Shown piece after piece: positions 7,182-15,761 of a stretch of DNA of 64,000 bases. The translations under genes were made by a program, and so were the position numbers. Below the pieces are notes generated by a model, which made no database searches, was not told the origin of the DNA, and saw nothing but the letters and a program-made list of their open reading frames with translations. How positions within the stretch are numbered: the first letter of the stretch is position 1; each line of letters opens with the position of its first letter. Source of the DNA: Euhalothece natronophila Z-M001 (GTDB taxonomy: Bacteria; Cyanobacteriota; Cyanobacteriia; Cyanobacteriales; Rubidibacteraceae). The stretch spans positions 3,162,001-3,226,000 of the forward strand of contig NZ_CP042326.1 in NCBI RefSeq assembly GCF_007904085.1, given 5' to 3'.

Positions 7182-7480
7182 AAAGTTATTGCTTCATCCA
7201 TAACCTTTTCTCGAATTAAATGATGTAGGTTTTCAGGTTTAGCAATATCGACTTGAACCCCTAGTAAATCTTCTAATTCTTGCATCAAAGCAATTCTATC
7301 AAATAAGCTAGTGCCAGCTTCCATATCCACTAATAAATCTAGATCACTTTCGGGAGTTTCTTCTCCCCTAGCGTAAGAGCCAAAAATACGAAGATTAGAA
7401 GCCTTATATTTTTCTAAAATTTGTATAATTTCTGGTTTCTTTTCTTCTATTAGACAGATAATTTTATTCTGATTCATCAT
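7178..7480 (-). CDS. mntA: MntA-like nucleotidyltransferase antitoxin
   Basis: A minimal nucleotidyltransferase with the GSX10DXD motif read as GSYARGEETPESDLDLLVD. In characterised HepT/MntA pairs this enzyme AMPylates the HEPN toxin. I place the start at the ATG pair at 7475-7480 (MMNQNK). The frame is open to an ATG at 7498, but those six extra codons belong to a duplicated copy of the 5' end of the antitoxin at 4707-4943 and look like an accident of rearrangement. The duplicated DNA may supply the promoter. Confidence 0.88.
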   Translation of the reverse strand: MMNQNKIICLIEEKKPEIIQILEKYKASNLRIFGSYARGEETPESDLDLLVDMEAGTSLFDRIALMQELEDLLGVQVDIAKPENLHHLIREKVMDEAITL

Positions 7481-7481
7481 T

Positions 7482-7583
7482 AGCGCATAAATCTCCATTT
7501 TTCACAATTCCTTTTGTCTGAATAATTCTCATGGTTTTAGATTTTACAGAATAAAGTTCAAGGCATCTCTATTTTAACATTAG
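7482..7583 (-). repeat. duplicated promoter and first codons of the 4707-4943 antitoxin
   Basis: About 100 bp nearly identical to 4893-4994, with a roughly 70-bp core that appears identical. It covers the upstream region and the first codons (MRIIQTKGIVK) of the PIN-associated antitoxin, then diverges within the codons for GNLCA. It now sits immediately upstream of mntA-hepT in the same orientation and so probably drives that pair. Confidence 0.8.
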
Positions 7584-7599
7584 TGAGCAGTATGCAATT

Positions 7600-7704
7600 T
7601 TAAGGGGGCTAGCGGCGATCGCGATCATTTTTTCTGATTTTTGAACCTAGCATTTAAACCACAATTAGCATTGAGTTATGATCCCCCCAACCCCCCTTTC
7701 TGAA
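7600..7704. repeat. dispersed repeat fragment left of MITE copy 2
   Basis: Contains GGGGGCTAGCGGCGATCG, then the CCTAGCATTTAAACCAC and ATTAGCATTGAGTTATGATC portion of the dispersed repeat, ending ATCCCCCCAACCCCCCTTT. MITE copy 2 is inserted at its end. Confidence 0.65.
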
Positions 7705-7879
7705 GCAGGGCTGTTTCATTCTCGGGGTGAAAATTGAAAGTGATCGTCTGAAACCCTGACAGGGTGGCGCGATCGCGATTATTTCTTCTGATTTGACTTA
7801 TTCTTAAGAAAAAATCCGTGAAACCCCTGCTATTTCTAATGTCTGGAACAGACAAAAAAATAGAATGAAACAGCCCTGC
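7705..7879. mobile_element. 175-bp MITE with ISAs1-type ends, copy 2
   Basis: Same length and essentially the same sequence as the MITE at 5464-5638, with the identical 18-bp inverted ends. It is flanked by CCTTTCTGAA on both sides, a 10-bp duplication different from that of copy 1, so the two are independent insertions into the same kind of target repeat. Confidence 0.9.
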
Positions 7880-8025
7880 CCTTTCTGAAGGGGGGCTAGC
7901 GTTACCCAACTTTTTTACTCTGGCGCTAGTGAGCCGCTCTTTACAGGAAATTTCAACTCTTATTGTCCCTTTTTTTTAAGGAAATTCAACTCCGATCCCC
8001 CCCCTTTTTTTTAAGCCGGAGCTTT
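7880..8025. repeat. dispersed repeat fragment right of MITE copy 2
   Basis: Continues the target repeat after the MITE: GGGGGGCTAGCGTTACCC, TGGCGCTAGTGAGCCG, TACAGGAAATTTC, then the poly-C/poly-T block near 7995. After about 8057 the DNA holds two small palindromes, GAGCATCTTGCTC and GCAGCCAAGATGGCTGC, and no gene. Confidence 0.65.
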
Positions 8026-8125
8026 ATAGTGATTCCAAATAAAAAACAGCAACCTAAAAGTAGTGGGAGCATCTTGCTCCCTAGTAGCAGCCAAGATGGC
8101 TGCACTACGGAACTGAATTGGAACG

Positions 8126-8166
8126 ACTATAAAACTTGGATCGCGCAAAAACTAGATCAAAAATAA
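8126..8166 (+). pseudogene. orphan duplicate of the brnA 3' end
   Basis: About 40 bp match the last codons of brnA (TWIAQKLDQK and stop; 2885-2924). No start or upstream part of brnA is present. It marks one end of a former duplication or of a deletion between repeats, just before the conserved tsaD gene. Confidence 0.75.
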
Positions 8167-8183
8167 GTAACCCAATGTGGCTT

Positions 8184-9221
8184 TTAAGCATAAAGACTCA
8201 TCGCTTCATTGAGGGGCAGACGCGAGGTTGCGCTAAGAGTGAGAGAGGAATATTGCCCACGCTGATAATGTTGAACGCCAGCACAAGCAATCATCGCTGC
8301 ATTGTCAGTACAAAGTTTCATCGGTGGAAAATGAATGGTTAAGCCTTTTTCTTGCCCTTTTTGCTGTAACTTTTCTCTTAAAGTTCGGTTAGCTGCTACG
8401 CCACCGCCGACAACTATTGGATTGAGGTTATATTCTAAAGCACAGGCAATGGTTCGTTCACTCAGCGATCGCGCTACGGTTTCTTGGAAAGAGGCAGCTA
8501 GATCATTCACAGGTAACTCTCCTTGGGCTTCTAATTGCTTCACTAAACGTGAGACAGCAGTTTTTAAGCCACTAAAACTAAATTCATAGGCATAATATCC
8601 CCCATCAGGGTGAGACACTTTTCCTTCCGGGAGAGAATAAGCAAAAGGATTGCCAGCAGCGGCAGCGCGATCAATCGCGGGTCCCCCTGGGTAGCCTAAC
8701 CCTAATAAACGAGCTGTTTTATCAAAGGCTTCTCCCACCGCATCATCGCGAGTATTCCCTAGTAGGGTGTAATCTCCACAATCACGAACTGCAATTAAAC
8801 TCGTGTGCCCCCCTGACACTAACAAACAAAGGAAAGGCGGTTCTAACTGAGGATCACTCAGATAACTGGCATAAATATGCCCTTCTAGATGATGAATGCC
8901 CAATAAAGGCTTATTATGAATCATCGCAAGAGTTTTTGCCGTGGTTAACCCCACTAATAATGACCCCATTAACCCAGGGGCAACCGTCACAGCAATGCCA
9001 TCTATCTCTTCCCAACTTAACTGAGATTCAGTGAAGGCTTGCTCTAAACAAATATTAATAACTTCTAGATGCTGGCGAGATGCAACTTCAGGAACAACGC
9101 CGCCGTAACGGCGATGAATATCAATTTGCGAAGCAACAATGTTACTTAAAATGTGACGATTCTTAACAATTGCCACACCCGTTTCATCGCAACTCGTTTC
9201 GATTGCTAGGATTATACACAT
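8184..9221 (-). CDS. tsaD: tRNA N6-adenosine threonylcarbamoyltransferase
   Basis: 345 residues, full length for TsaD (Kae1/Gcp family). It transfers the threonylcarbamoyl group to A37 of ANN-decoding tRNAs as part of the TsaBDE system. Visible motifs are the N-terminal [12 protein letters not shown] phosphate-binding strand, the metal-binding HHLEGHIYA, the glycine-rich [20 protein letters not shown], and [13 protein letters not shown] near the C-terminus. An essential housekeeping gene that marks the right border of the mobile zone. It diverges from psaF across about 150 bp. Confidence 0.97.
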   Translation of the reverse strand: MCIILAIETSCDETGVAIVKNRHILSNIVASQIDIHRRYGGVVPEVASRQHLEVINICLEQAFTESQLSWEEIDGIAVTVAPGLMGSLLVGLTTAKTLAMIHNKPLLGIHHLEGHIYASYLSDPQLEPPFLCLLVSGGHTSLIAVRDCGDYTLLGNTRDDAVGEAFDKTARLLGLGYPGGPAIDRAAAAGNPFAYSLPEGKVSHPDGGYYAYEFSFSGLKTAVSRLVKQLEAQGELPVNDLAASFQETVARSLSERTIACALEYNLNPIVVGGGVAANRTLREKLQQKGQEKGLTIHFPPMKLCTDNAAMIACAGVQHYQRGQYSSLTLSATSRLPLNEAMSLYA

Positions 9222-9372
9222 TGGTAATTTTTGAAAAAGATTCTTAGATATTTAGAAATATTAACTTTACGGAAAAACAATCCAAGGTTAATATTTACAC
9301 TTAACGTACTCATTAGCTGCGTTATCTTTTGTACAAGAAAATCAATTAAGTTGTAACAAAAGGAAACAATTT

Positions 9373-9876
9373 ATGCCAAGACTGCTTGCTTTAACTTTAT
9401 CAGTAATGTTGCTTTTTGGGTTTGCAGCCCCTGCTCAAGCCCAAGCACAAGGAAATGCTCAACTCACCCCTTGTAGCGAATCTGAAGCTTTCCAACAACG
9501 GGCGGAAAACTTCCGTAATACTACTGCTGACCCCAACTCAGGACAAAAACGTGCTGAACGCTATTCTCAAGCCCTTTGTGGCCCCGAAGGCTTACCCCAC
9601 CTAGTGGTAGATGGTCGCCTTTCTCGTGCCGGTGACTTTCTGATCCCCAGCGTTTTGTTCTTATACATTGCCGGTTGGATCGGCTGGGTTGGTCGAGCTT
9701 ATCTAATTTCGGTTAGAGAGGAGAAAAATCCAGAACAAAAAGAAATTCTCCTAGATGTTCCTCGGGCTTTCAAAATTATGCTCAGTGGGTTTGCTTGGCC
9801 AGCTGCCGCTCTCAAAGAATTTCTCTCTGGGGAGTTAACGGCGAAAGAAGGGGAAATTCCCATTTCTCCTCGTTAG
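9373..9876 (+). CDS. psaF: photosystem I reaction centre subunit III (PsaF)
   Basis: 167 residues. An N-terminal signal peptide (hydrophobic core [21 protein letters not shown], cleavage likely after AQA) directs it to the thylakoid lumen. The mature part starts with the conserved LTPCSES and contains the Cys pair, [25 protein letters not shown] as its membrane span, and the C-terminal stromal [16 protein letters not shown] good ribosome site (AAAAGGAAA) precedes the ATG. It is followed 29 bp later by psaJ, the usual operon. Confidence 0.97.
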   Translation: MPRLLALTLSVMLLFGFAAPAQAQAQGNAQLTPCSESEAFQQRAENFRNTTADPNSGQKRAERYSQALCGPEGLPHLVVDGRLSRAGDFLIPSVLFLYIAGWIGWVGRAYLISVREEKNPEQKEILLDVPRAFKIMLSGFAWPAAALKEFLSGELTAKEGEIPISPR

Positions 9877-9905
9877 TGATGTGTTGATAGTTGGAGATTG
9901 ATATT

Positions 9906-10034
9906 ATGGACGGTTTGAAAACATTTCTTTCTAGTGCGCCTGTTTTAGCTACGGTTCTTTTAGCCTTTACTGCTGGACTTTTAATTGAGTTTAATCGCTT
10001 TTTTCCTGATTTACTCTTCCACCCCATGCCGTAG
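9906..10034 (+). CDS. psaJ: photosystem I reaction centre subunit IX (PsaJ)
   Basis: A 42-residue single-span membrane protein. The product starts [19 protein letters not shown] and ends [12 protein letters not shown], the classic PsaJ pattern with one transmembrane helix and the conserved Glu-Phe-Asn-Arg segment. It binds chlorophyll and stabilises PsaF in PSI. It lies 29 bp behind psaF and is probably co-transcribed. A rho-independent terminator candidate follows. Confidence 0.96.
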   Translation: MDGLKTFLSSAPVLATVLLAFTAGLLIEFNRFFPDLLFHPMP

Positions 10035-10060
10035 TTTTAAGACAATTTAATTAACCCTAT

Positions 10061-10123
10061 AAAAACTCGTAATTGTTCGGTTTTCTGGTTCAGGCTAGTT
10101 AACTGAATAGTTGCGGGTTTTTC
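10061..10123 (+). terminator. terminator candidate after psaFJ
   Basis: The strand AAAAACTCGTAATTGTTCGG can pair, with several G-U pairs, with CTGAATAGTTGCGGGTTTTT downstream, making a long stem that ends in a T-run. Position right after psaJ fits a rho-independent terminator. Confidence 0.6.
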
Positions 10124-10208
10124 ATTAGGAAGGTTCAGGCTTGCGGAGGATCTTCAGCTTACGGTTTATTTAGGTATCCCAGTATGATATGTTGAAAACT
10201 ATTCCACT

Positions 10209-10781
10209 ATGTTCGGTGTTATGTCTTCATCTCCGTTTTCTCAAGATCAACCCCCTTCCTCCCCAGAAATTAAAGTTCTGGTTGATGAAAAAGCGCGATC
10301 GCTGTACTGTTATGTAGAACAATCATTTAAGTCAAAAGGGGTTCAATACTATCTTCTCTTACCCATTGACTCTCCAATTTCCATTATTTTATGGGAAGAA
10401 GATAAAGATGAAGAACAAGCAATTCTCATAGAAGACGAAGCAGATATTGAGAGACTTCTTCCAGAAGCAGAAGCTAGTTTAGCAGAGGAAGATTTGATTC
10501 TCAAACCAACTTCTTTTACCCTTACCGTTTCTGGAGAATTGCCTGAACCAGAAGACGATGATATTCTAACGTTAGAAATTGAAACAGAAGGGGGATTAGA
10601 AACTGAAGAGTTTCAACTCCTTGCTACCTTTTCTTATGATAATTATGAATATGGCATATATACGCCACTAGTGCCGTTACTCTTTTTTGCCAAGGTTAAC
10701 TCAGAAGGTAGTTTAGACTTGCTTTCCTTAGAAGAATTAAAAACAATTCAACCAATTCTTGAAGAATGGATGTTTAATTAA
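10209..10781 (+). CDS. DUF3727 domain-containing protein
   Basis: 190 residues, very acidic, matching the cyanobacterial/plastid DUF3727 family. Visible features are an N-terminal strand pair LYCYVEQSF and YYLLLPIDSPISII, an acidic central segment (EDEADIERLLPEAEASLAEEDL), and the C-terminal YGIYTPLVPLLFFAK. Function unknown. The start could instead be the ATG at 10221 (MSSSPFS). It lies 5 bp before the polyprenol/phytol-kinase-like gene and probably forms an operon with it. Confidence 0.82.
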   Translation: MFGVMSSSPFSQDQPPSSPEIKVLVDEKARSLYCYVEQSFKSKGVQYYLLLPIDSPISIILWEEDKDEEQAILIEDEADIERLLPEAEASLAEEDLILKPTSFTLTVSGELPEPEDDDILTLEIETEGGLETEEFQLLATFSYDNYEYGIYTPLVPLLFFAKVNSEGSLDLLSLEELKTIQPILEEWMFN

Positions 10782-10786
10782 AACTG

Positions 10787-11491
10787 GTGTTACTACTATC
10801 AACTTTACTATTTGCTGATTCGTCCATTAGGATCACTCCCTTAATTATTGTTGTTGCGTTTTTAGGGGGAATTGTTTTATTCGCAGAATTGTTAAACCGA
10901 CTCTTTTTTTCAGAAGCTGAATTAACTCGCAAAGTAGTTCATATTGGTAGCGGAAATGTAATTCTGTTCGCATGGTGGCTTCAAATTCCAGCAGTAATTG
11001 GTATCAGTGCTAGCGCGATCGCTGCTGTTACTGCTTTATTATCATATTTTCTTCCTATATTACCGAGTATTAATAGTGTGGGGCGTAAAAGTTTAGGAAC
11101 GTTTTTTTATGCTCTTAGTATTGGTATTTTAGTGGCTTCTTTTTTCCCAGAAAAACCCTATTATGCCGCGATCGGGATTTTAACTATGGCGTGGGGAGAT
11201 GGATTAGCCGCGCTAGTTGGTCAAAATTTTGGGCGACATCCTTATCAAGTTTTAGGAAGTAAAAAAAGTTGGGAAGGATCAGCCACCATGGCAGGAGTGA
11301 GTTACTTGATTTCCTTTTTAATTCTACTATTTGTGTTTGGCAACTGCTGGCAAATTTGGCTCACTTCGATCATTGTTTCAATTTTTGCCACTGCTTTTGA
11401 AGCGATTTCTCAATGGGGCATTGATAATTTCACAGTTCCGATGGTGAGTGGCTATTTATCCTTTTTTCTCCTAACTTTATTACTACAATAA
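10787..11491 (+). CDS. phytol/polyprenol kinase-like membrane protein
   Basis: 234 residues, GTG start, about six to seven hydrophobic spans. The motif ELTRKVVHIGSGN and the downstream MAWGDGLAALVGQNFG, then GSKKSWEGSATMAG, are those of the CDP-alcohol/dolichol/phytol kinase superfamily (VTE5-like in cyanobacteria and plants). Such enzymes phosphorylate phytol from chlorophyll breakdown with CTP for reuse in tocopherol or chlorophyll synthesis. Substrate cannot be settled from sequence: phytol or another polyprenol. Confidence 0.85.
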   Translation: MLLLSTLLFADSSIRITPLIIVVAFLGGIVLFAELLNRLFFSEAELTRKVVHIGSGNVILFAWWLQIPAVIGISASAIAAVTALLSYFLPILPSINSVGRKSLGTFFYALSIGILVASFFPEKPYYAAIGILTMAWGDGLAALVGQNFGRHPYQVLGSKKSWEGSATMAGVSYLISFLILLFVFGNCWQIWLTSIIVSIFATAFEAISQWGIDNFTVPMVSGYLSFFLLTLLLQ

Positions 11492-11640
11492 GAGAATTAT
11501 GGGTATCGCGCCACTATTAACTTGAGGAAGATACCGAGTTTTTACACTGTAATCATGGTTGAGCTTGGAAAATGTTACATTAGATACAGCTTGTTTTTCC
11601 AAATCAATCCACCCTAGATTAAAATAGCTTAGGGGGAAGG

Positions 11641-13896
11641 ATGACCGATCAGGTAAGCTCTCGTCAACAAGTTCAGAATAATTTATTAAATTCTATATCA
11701 GAAACTTTAGAACCAAGGACACTGTTTCTCAGTTTATTGGCTGGTTTAATTACTGGCATTATTGGGGTAATTCGCGCGATTTCCTATGCCGCTTTAATCT
11801 TTTCAGGCGCTTTAAATTCAGAATTAGGGGTAGGGGTAGGGCTAACTATTTTTAGTACAGGCATGGTTAGCTTTATGGCTGCCATTTTTAGTGCCCTTCC
11901 CGGCATGATTGCTACCCCATTGGCGGCTCCAACTGCCATTACAGCCATTTTAGCCAATGAGATTGTTCAAGACTTAAAAGCTAATTTTTCCCTTAGTGAT
12001 ATTGTAATAACTGTTCTTGCCGCGATCGCGCTTTCTTCTCTTTTAACAGGCTTATTTCTCTTAACATTAGGAAAAACAAAATTAGGCAGTAAAATCCGTT
12101 TTATTCCCTATCAAGTGGTGGGCGGATTTATGGCAGGAACCGGCTGGTTATTAGTAACAGGTTCCATTCAAATTACCACCGATATTGCTATTAATTTTCA
12201 GAACTTAGATACGTTTTTTCAAGCTGATCCCTTAATTCACTGGGGAGCGGCTTTATTTATTGCTTTAATTTTATTATTCGTGTCCGAACGATATCGCCAT
12301 TTCCTAGTCATGCCCGGAACATTAATTGGACTCATTGCAGGATTTTATGGCGTTTTATTAGTAACAAGAACTTCACTTTCTCAAGCTAGAGTACAAGGCT
12401 GGTTATTAGAAAATTTCCCATCAGGAGGACTTTGGCAACCCTTAGCCTTTTCTGACTTTGGCAGTATTCACTGGTCAGCTATTGCGTCTCATTGGGGGCT
12501 GATTATTTCCTTAATGTTAGTGAGTTTACTCTCGTTAGTTTTAAGTAACAGTGGCATTGAATTAGTCGTTGGCAAAGATATTAGTTTAGATCAAGAACTC
12601 GAATCAATCGGACTTGCCAATATTGCCTCAGGCTTTGGTACAGGAATGGTAGGAAACCAAGCCTTGCCCAGTACCCTCCTAGTTGATAAAATTGGGGCAA
12701 GAAGCAGATTATCAGGGATTAGCTCAGGAATATTTTGCTTTTTTGTTTTAGTTTTAGGTCCGTCGTTTATTTCTTTGTTTCCAAAGCCAATTTTAGGAGG
12801 ATTAATTTTGTATTTAGGATTATCCTTACTACTACAGTGGGTTTATCGCGCTTGGTTTAGCCTCAGATTTTCTGATTATTTGATTGTTATTGTTACCCTC
12901 GTTGTCATTAATTGGGTTGGCTTTCTAGAAGGAATTGCCGTAGGCTTCGTTATGAGTGTTATTTCTTTTATGTTTAATTATAGCCAGATTAATGTGGTTA
13001 AAAATATGACCTCTCTAGCAAGCCTTAGAAGTAACATTCATCGGAGTAAATTAGAGCAAGATTATTTAAAAACAAGAGGGGAAAAAGTTTCAGTTTTAGA
13101 ATTACGTGGTTATATCTTTTTTGGCACTGCGGATTACTTATTAAGACGAGTGCGCGATCGCGTTGATCAAATGGAAGAGAATCCCTTAAGCTATATCCTA
13201 ATAGATTTTCGAGAAGTGGAAGGATTAGATGCCTCTGGGGTTCTCACCTTTATTAAACTCCTAAAAATAGCGCGAAAAAGAAACCTCACCCTTGTTTATA
13301 CCAATCTCCTCCCCAAACTAGAACAACAATTGCGTAAAGGTGGGGCAATTGATGCAACCGAAGAAGACGAAGCCCGATGTAAAATTCTTCCCGACCTTGA
13401 TCGAGGCTTAGAATGGTGCGAAAATCAGCTTCTTAAAGATATTTTTCCTCAAAAAGAACACAAATCCTTAAAAGAACAACTAACGAATTTATTTTTAACC
13501 TCAGAACAAGCCGAAGAATTTATCCCATACCTGAAGCCCAAGCAAGTAGAAGCAGGAGAAGTCATCTTTGAAGCGGGCGCAAAGCAACAATGTCTCTATT
13601 TCGTTGAATCAGGACAAGTGAGTGTTTTGTTAGAGCTGCCCAACGGACAAACCAAACGCCTACAAACTCACTCAGAAGGGGCAATTTTAGGAGAAATGCG
13701 CTTTTATGGCAAACCCCCTCTTTCTTCCTTAGTGAGTGCCGATTCGCCTAGCCAATTATATCAGCTCGATCGCGCCACCTTTGAAACAATGAAGCAAGAA
13801 TCCCCTCACCTTGCTTACGCCCTACAAGAATACATTGTTCGCTTTCTCTGTGATAGTCTCACCCGTCGTGAAGAACAAGTGCGAATTATTGCTTAA
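11641..13896 (+). CDS. SulP-family anion transporter with STAS and cyclic-nucleotide-binding domains
   Basis: 751 residues. Residues about 20-440 are a SulP/SLC26 membrane domain, starting with the Leu/Gly-rich LFLSLLAGLITGIIG. A STAS domain follows at about 460-570 (VSVLELRGYIFFGTADYLL, then DFREVEGLDASGVLTF). Residues 620-745 form a cNMP-binding fold (VIFEAGAKQQCLYFVESGQVSVLLEL, then GAILGEMRFYG). The combination suggests anion uptake, sulfate- or bicarbonate-like, gated by a cyclic nucleotide or similar signal; substrate unknown. The gene stands alone, with about 150 bp of upstream noncoding DNA. Confidence 0.9.
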   Translation: MTDQVSSRQQVQNNLLNSISETLEPRTLFLSLLAGLITGIIGVIRAISYAALIFSGALNSELGVGVGLTIFSTGMVSFMAAIFSALPGMIATPLAAPTAITAILANEIVQDLKANFSLSDIVITVLAAIALSSLLTGLFLLTLGKTKLGSKIRFIPYQVVGGFMAGTGWLLVTGSIQITTDIAINFQNLDTFFQADPLIHWGAALFIALILLFVSERYRHFLVMPGTLIGLIAGFYGVLLVTRTSLSQARVQGWLLENFPSGGLWQPLAFSDFGSIHWSAIASHWGLIISLMLVSLLSLVLSNSGIELVVGKDISLDQELESIGLANIASGFGTGMVGNQALPSTLLVDKIGARSRLSGISSGIFCFFVLVLGPSFISLFPKPILGGLILYLGLSLLLQWVYRAWFSLRFSDYLIVIVTLVVINWVGFLEGIAVGFVMSVISFMFNYSQINVVKNMTSLASLRSNIHRSKLEQDYLKTRGEKVSVLELRGYIFFGTADYLLRRVRDRVDQMEENPLSYILIDFREVEGLDASGVLTFIKLLKIARKRNLTLVYTNLLPKLEQQLRKGGAIDATEEDEARCKILPDLDRGLEWCENQLLKDIFPQKEHKSLKEQLTNLFLTSEQAEEFIPYLKPKQVEAGEVIFEAGAKQQCLYFVESGQVSVLLELPNGQTKRLQTHSEGAILGEMRFYGKPPLSSLVSADSPSQLYQLDRATFETMKQESPHLAYALQEYIVRFLCDSLTRREEQVRIIA

Positions 13897-13975
13897 TAAT
13901 TGTCACGTTTCCCCTAGACAAGGGGCAAATATCATTAAAATATAGAAGAAAACGGTTAGCGAAGACTAATAACCT

Positions 13976-14497
13976 ATGCCACGTACACAGCGCAACGACA
14001 ACTTTATTGATAAATCCTTCACCGTCATGGCAGACTTAATCCTCAAAATGCTGCCAACTCAGAAAAAGTCAAAAGAAGCCTTTACCTACTACCGTGATGG
14101 AATGTCGGCGCAGTCAGATGGAGAATACGCCGAAGCCTTAGATAACTATTATGAGGCTCTGAAATTAGAAGAAGATCCCAATGATCGCAGTTATATCTTG
14201 TACAATATAGGCTTAATTCACACCAGTAATGGGGAATATGAAAAAGCCCTCCAGTATTATCAAGAAGCCATTGAAGTAAATTCTCGTCTTCCTCAAGCCC
14301 TCAATAACATTGCCGTCATCTACCATCATCAGGGAGATTTAGCCAAACAAGAAGGGCGAGACGAAGAAGGGGAAGCCCTTTTTGATCAAGCCGCCGAATA
14401 CTGGAAAGAAGCGATCAGACTTGCGCCCAATAATTACATTGAAGCGCAAAACTGGCTCAAAACCACAGGTCGCTCAGAAATGGATATTTATTTCTAA
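13976..14497 (+). CDS. ycf3: photosystem I assembly protein Ycf3
   Basis: 173 residues, the normal length. It begins [27 protein letters not shown], the highly conserved Ycf3 start, and has three TPR units (for example [52 protein letters not shown] and the later [16 protein letters not shown]). Ycf3 is a thylakoid-associated chaperone for PSI core assembly. It is followed by gatC after 13 bp. Confidence 0.96.
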   Translation: MPRTQRNDNFIDKSFTVMADLILKMLPTQKKSKEAFTYYRDGMSAQSDGEYAEALDNYYEALKLEEDPNDRSYILYNIGLIHTSNGEYEKALQYYQEAIEVNSRLPQALNNIAVIYHHQGDLAKQEGRDEEGEALFDQAAEYWKEAIRLAPNNYIEAQNWLKTTGRSEMDIYF

Positions 14498-14510
14498 AAC
14501 CTAATTAACC

Positions 14511-14804
14511 ATGATTGATCTCGAACAAGTCCAAAAAGTTGCACATTTAGCACGTTTAGAACTCACCCCAGAAGAAGAAGAACAATTTACCACTCAACTC
14601 AGTGGCATCTTAGAGTATGTCGAACAACTCAACGAGTTAGACACCACTGATGTTCCTCCCACCACTCGCGCTATTGATGTGGAAAACGTCACTCGCCCTG
14701 ATGAAGTGCGCCCTTATTCAGATCAAGAAGCCCTCTTACAACAAGCGCCTAACCGTGAAGATGAATTCTTCCAAGTTCCTCAAATTATGAATACTGAAGA
14801 ATAA
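14511..14804 (+). CDS. gatC: Asp-tRNA(Asn)/Glu-tRNA(Gln) amidotransferase subunit C
   Basis: 97 residues, full length. The GatC signature is clear: LEQVQKVAHLARLELTPEEEE, FTTQLSGILEYVEQLNELDTTDV and RPDEVRPYSDQEALLQQAPNRE. GatC stabilises the GatA-GatB complex that amidates misacylated Glu-tRNA(Gln). gatA and gatB are elsewhere, as is common. Confidence 0.96.
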   Translation: MIDLEQVQKVAHLARLELTPEEEEQFTTQLSGILEYVEQLNELDTTDVPPTTRAIDVENVTRPDEVRPYSDQEALLQQAPNREDEFFQVPQIMNTEE

Positions 14805-14834
14805 TTCCTGAAAAGGGTCATAATAACAAAAAAT

Positions 14835-15644
14835 ATGGTTAATACTTTTTTTCAACAACTCTCTAAATGGTCATTAGTGGGGACAATTGCTCTGTTTTTC
14901 CCCTTCATTACTCCCCTCGAAAAACCTGCTTGGGCCAATTCGCCTGATGATGCCCCCAAAAATTTAACCCAATTCCTAGACGAATTTGAAACCGCTGCCA
15001 ATGAACAAAACCTAGAAGCCGTTACCAATGCTTACAGCAGTGACTTCAATACCCAAGAAGGGTTAAGTGGTCAAGACTTAACCGAAAAGTTGCAACAACT
15101 CTGGGAAACCTATTCGCAAGTGAATTATGAAGTAGAACTGGAAAGTTGGGAAGAAGACGGGGATGATTTGATTGCGGAAACCGTCACTCATATTCGGGGG
15201 GAACGCCAGGCTAGAGGGCAACAAGTAGAATTAGAAGCCCAGCTGCGATCGCGCCAACGAATTAATAATGATCAAATTACCTCCCAAGAAACCCTCAGTG
15301 AAAGTTCCCAAGTCTTTATGGGCGAGAATGCCCCTCGCGTGAGAGTGAATGCCCCCAATCAGGTTGGAGTGGGAGAAAGATTTAACTTTGATGTCATTGT
15401 CCGTGAACCGATGGGGGATGATATTCTAATGGGAACGGCCATGCAAGAGGAAGTCACTGCCAGTAACTACCTCAATCCGCAAACCCTTGATTTAGATGTT
15501 TTACCAGGAGGGGGAATTTTTCGGACTGGGGAAGCCTCATCCAGCCCCGGGCAACGTTGGCTCTCGGCAGTTATCGTCCGCAGTGATGGCATGACTCTGG
15601 TTTCGCAACGGATGAATATTGTTGCAGAAACCTCCGAATTGTGA
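14835..15644 (+). CDS. exported protein with an NTF2-like region, function unknown
   Basis: 269 residues. The N-terminus has a positively charged start, a hydrophobic segment (LVGTIALFFPFITPL) and a probable signal-peptidase site after PAWA. Residues about 40-150 look like an NTF2-like fold (LTQFLDEFETAANEQNLEAV, then a Trp-rich strand region), and the rest is a beta-rich domain with VRVNAPNQVGVGERFNFDVIV. It resembles conserved cyanobacterial hypotheticals. A strong terminator candidate follows. Confidence 0.7.
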   Translation: MVNTFFQQLSKWSLVGTIALFFPFITPLEKPAWANSPDDAPKNLTQFLDEFETAANEQNLEAVTNAYSSDFNTQEGLSGQDLTEKLQQLWETYSQVNYEVELESWEEDGDDLIAETVTHIRGERQARGQQVELEAQLRSRQRINNDQITSQETLSESSQVFMGENAPRVRVNAPNQVGVGERFNFDVIVREPMGDDILMGTAMQEEVTASNYLNPQTLDLDVLPGGGIFRTGEASSSPGQRWLSAVIVRSDGMTLVSQRMNIVAETSEL

Positions 15645-15688
15645 AAAGAGTATTTCCTAGTTAATCCCTTGAGAGTAACTCTTTTTTT
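15644..15688 (+). terminator. rho-independent terminator after the exported protein gene
   Basis: AAAAGAGT pairs with ACTCTTTT across a loop of about 26 bases and is followed by a T-run. Confidence 0.65.
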
Positions 15689-15761
15689 AATCTGAAAAAG
15701 GATATTTATCCAAAAAGTCCGAACTTAATAGCAATAATTTCAGGAGTGGGAACTGCCAGAG

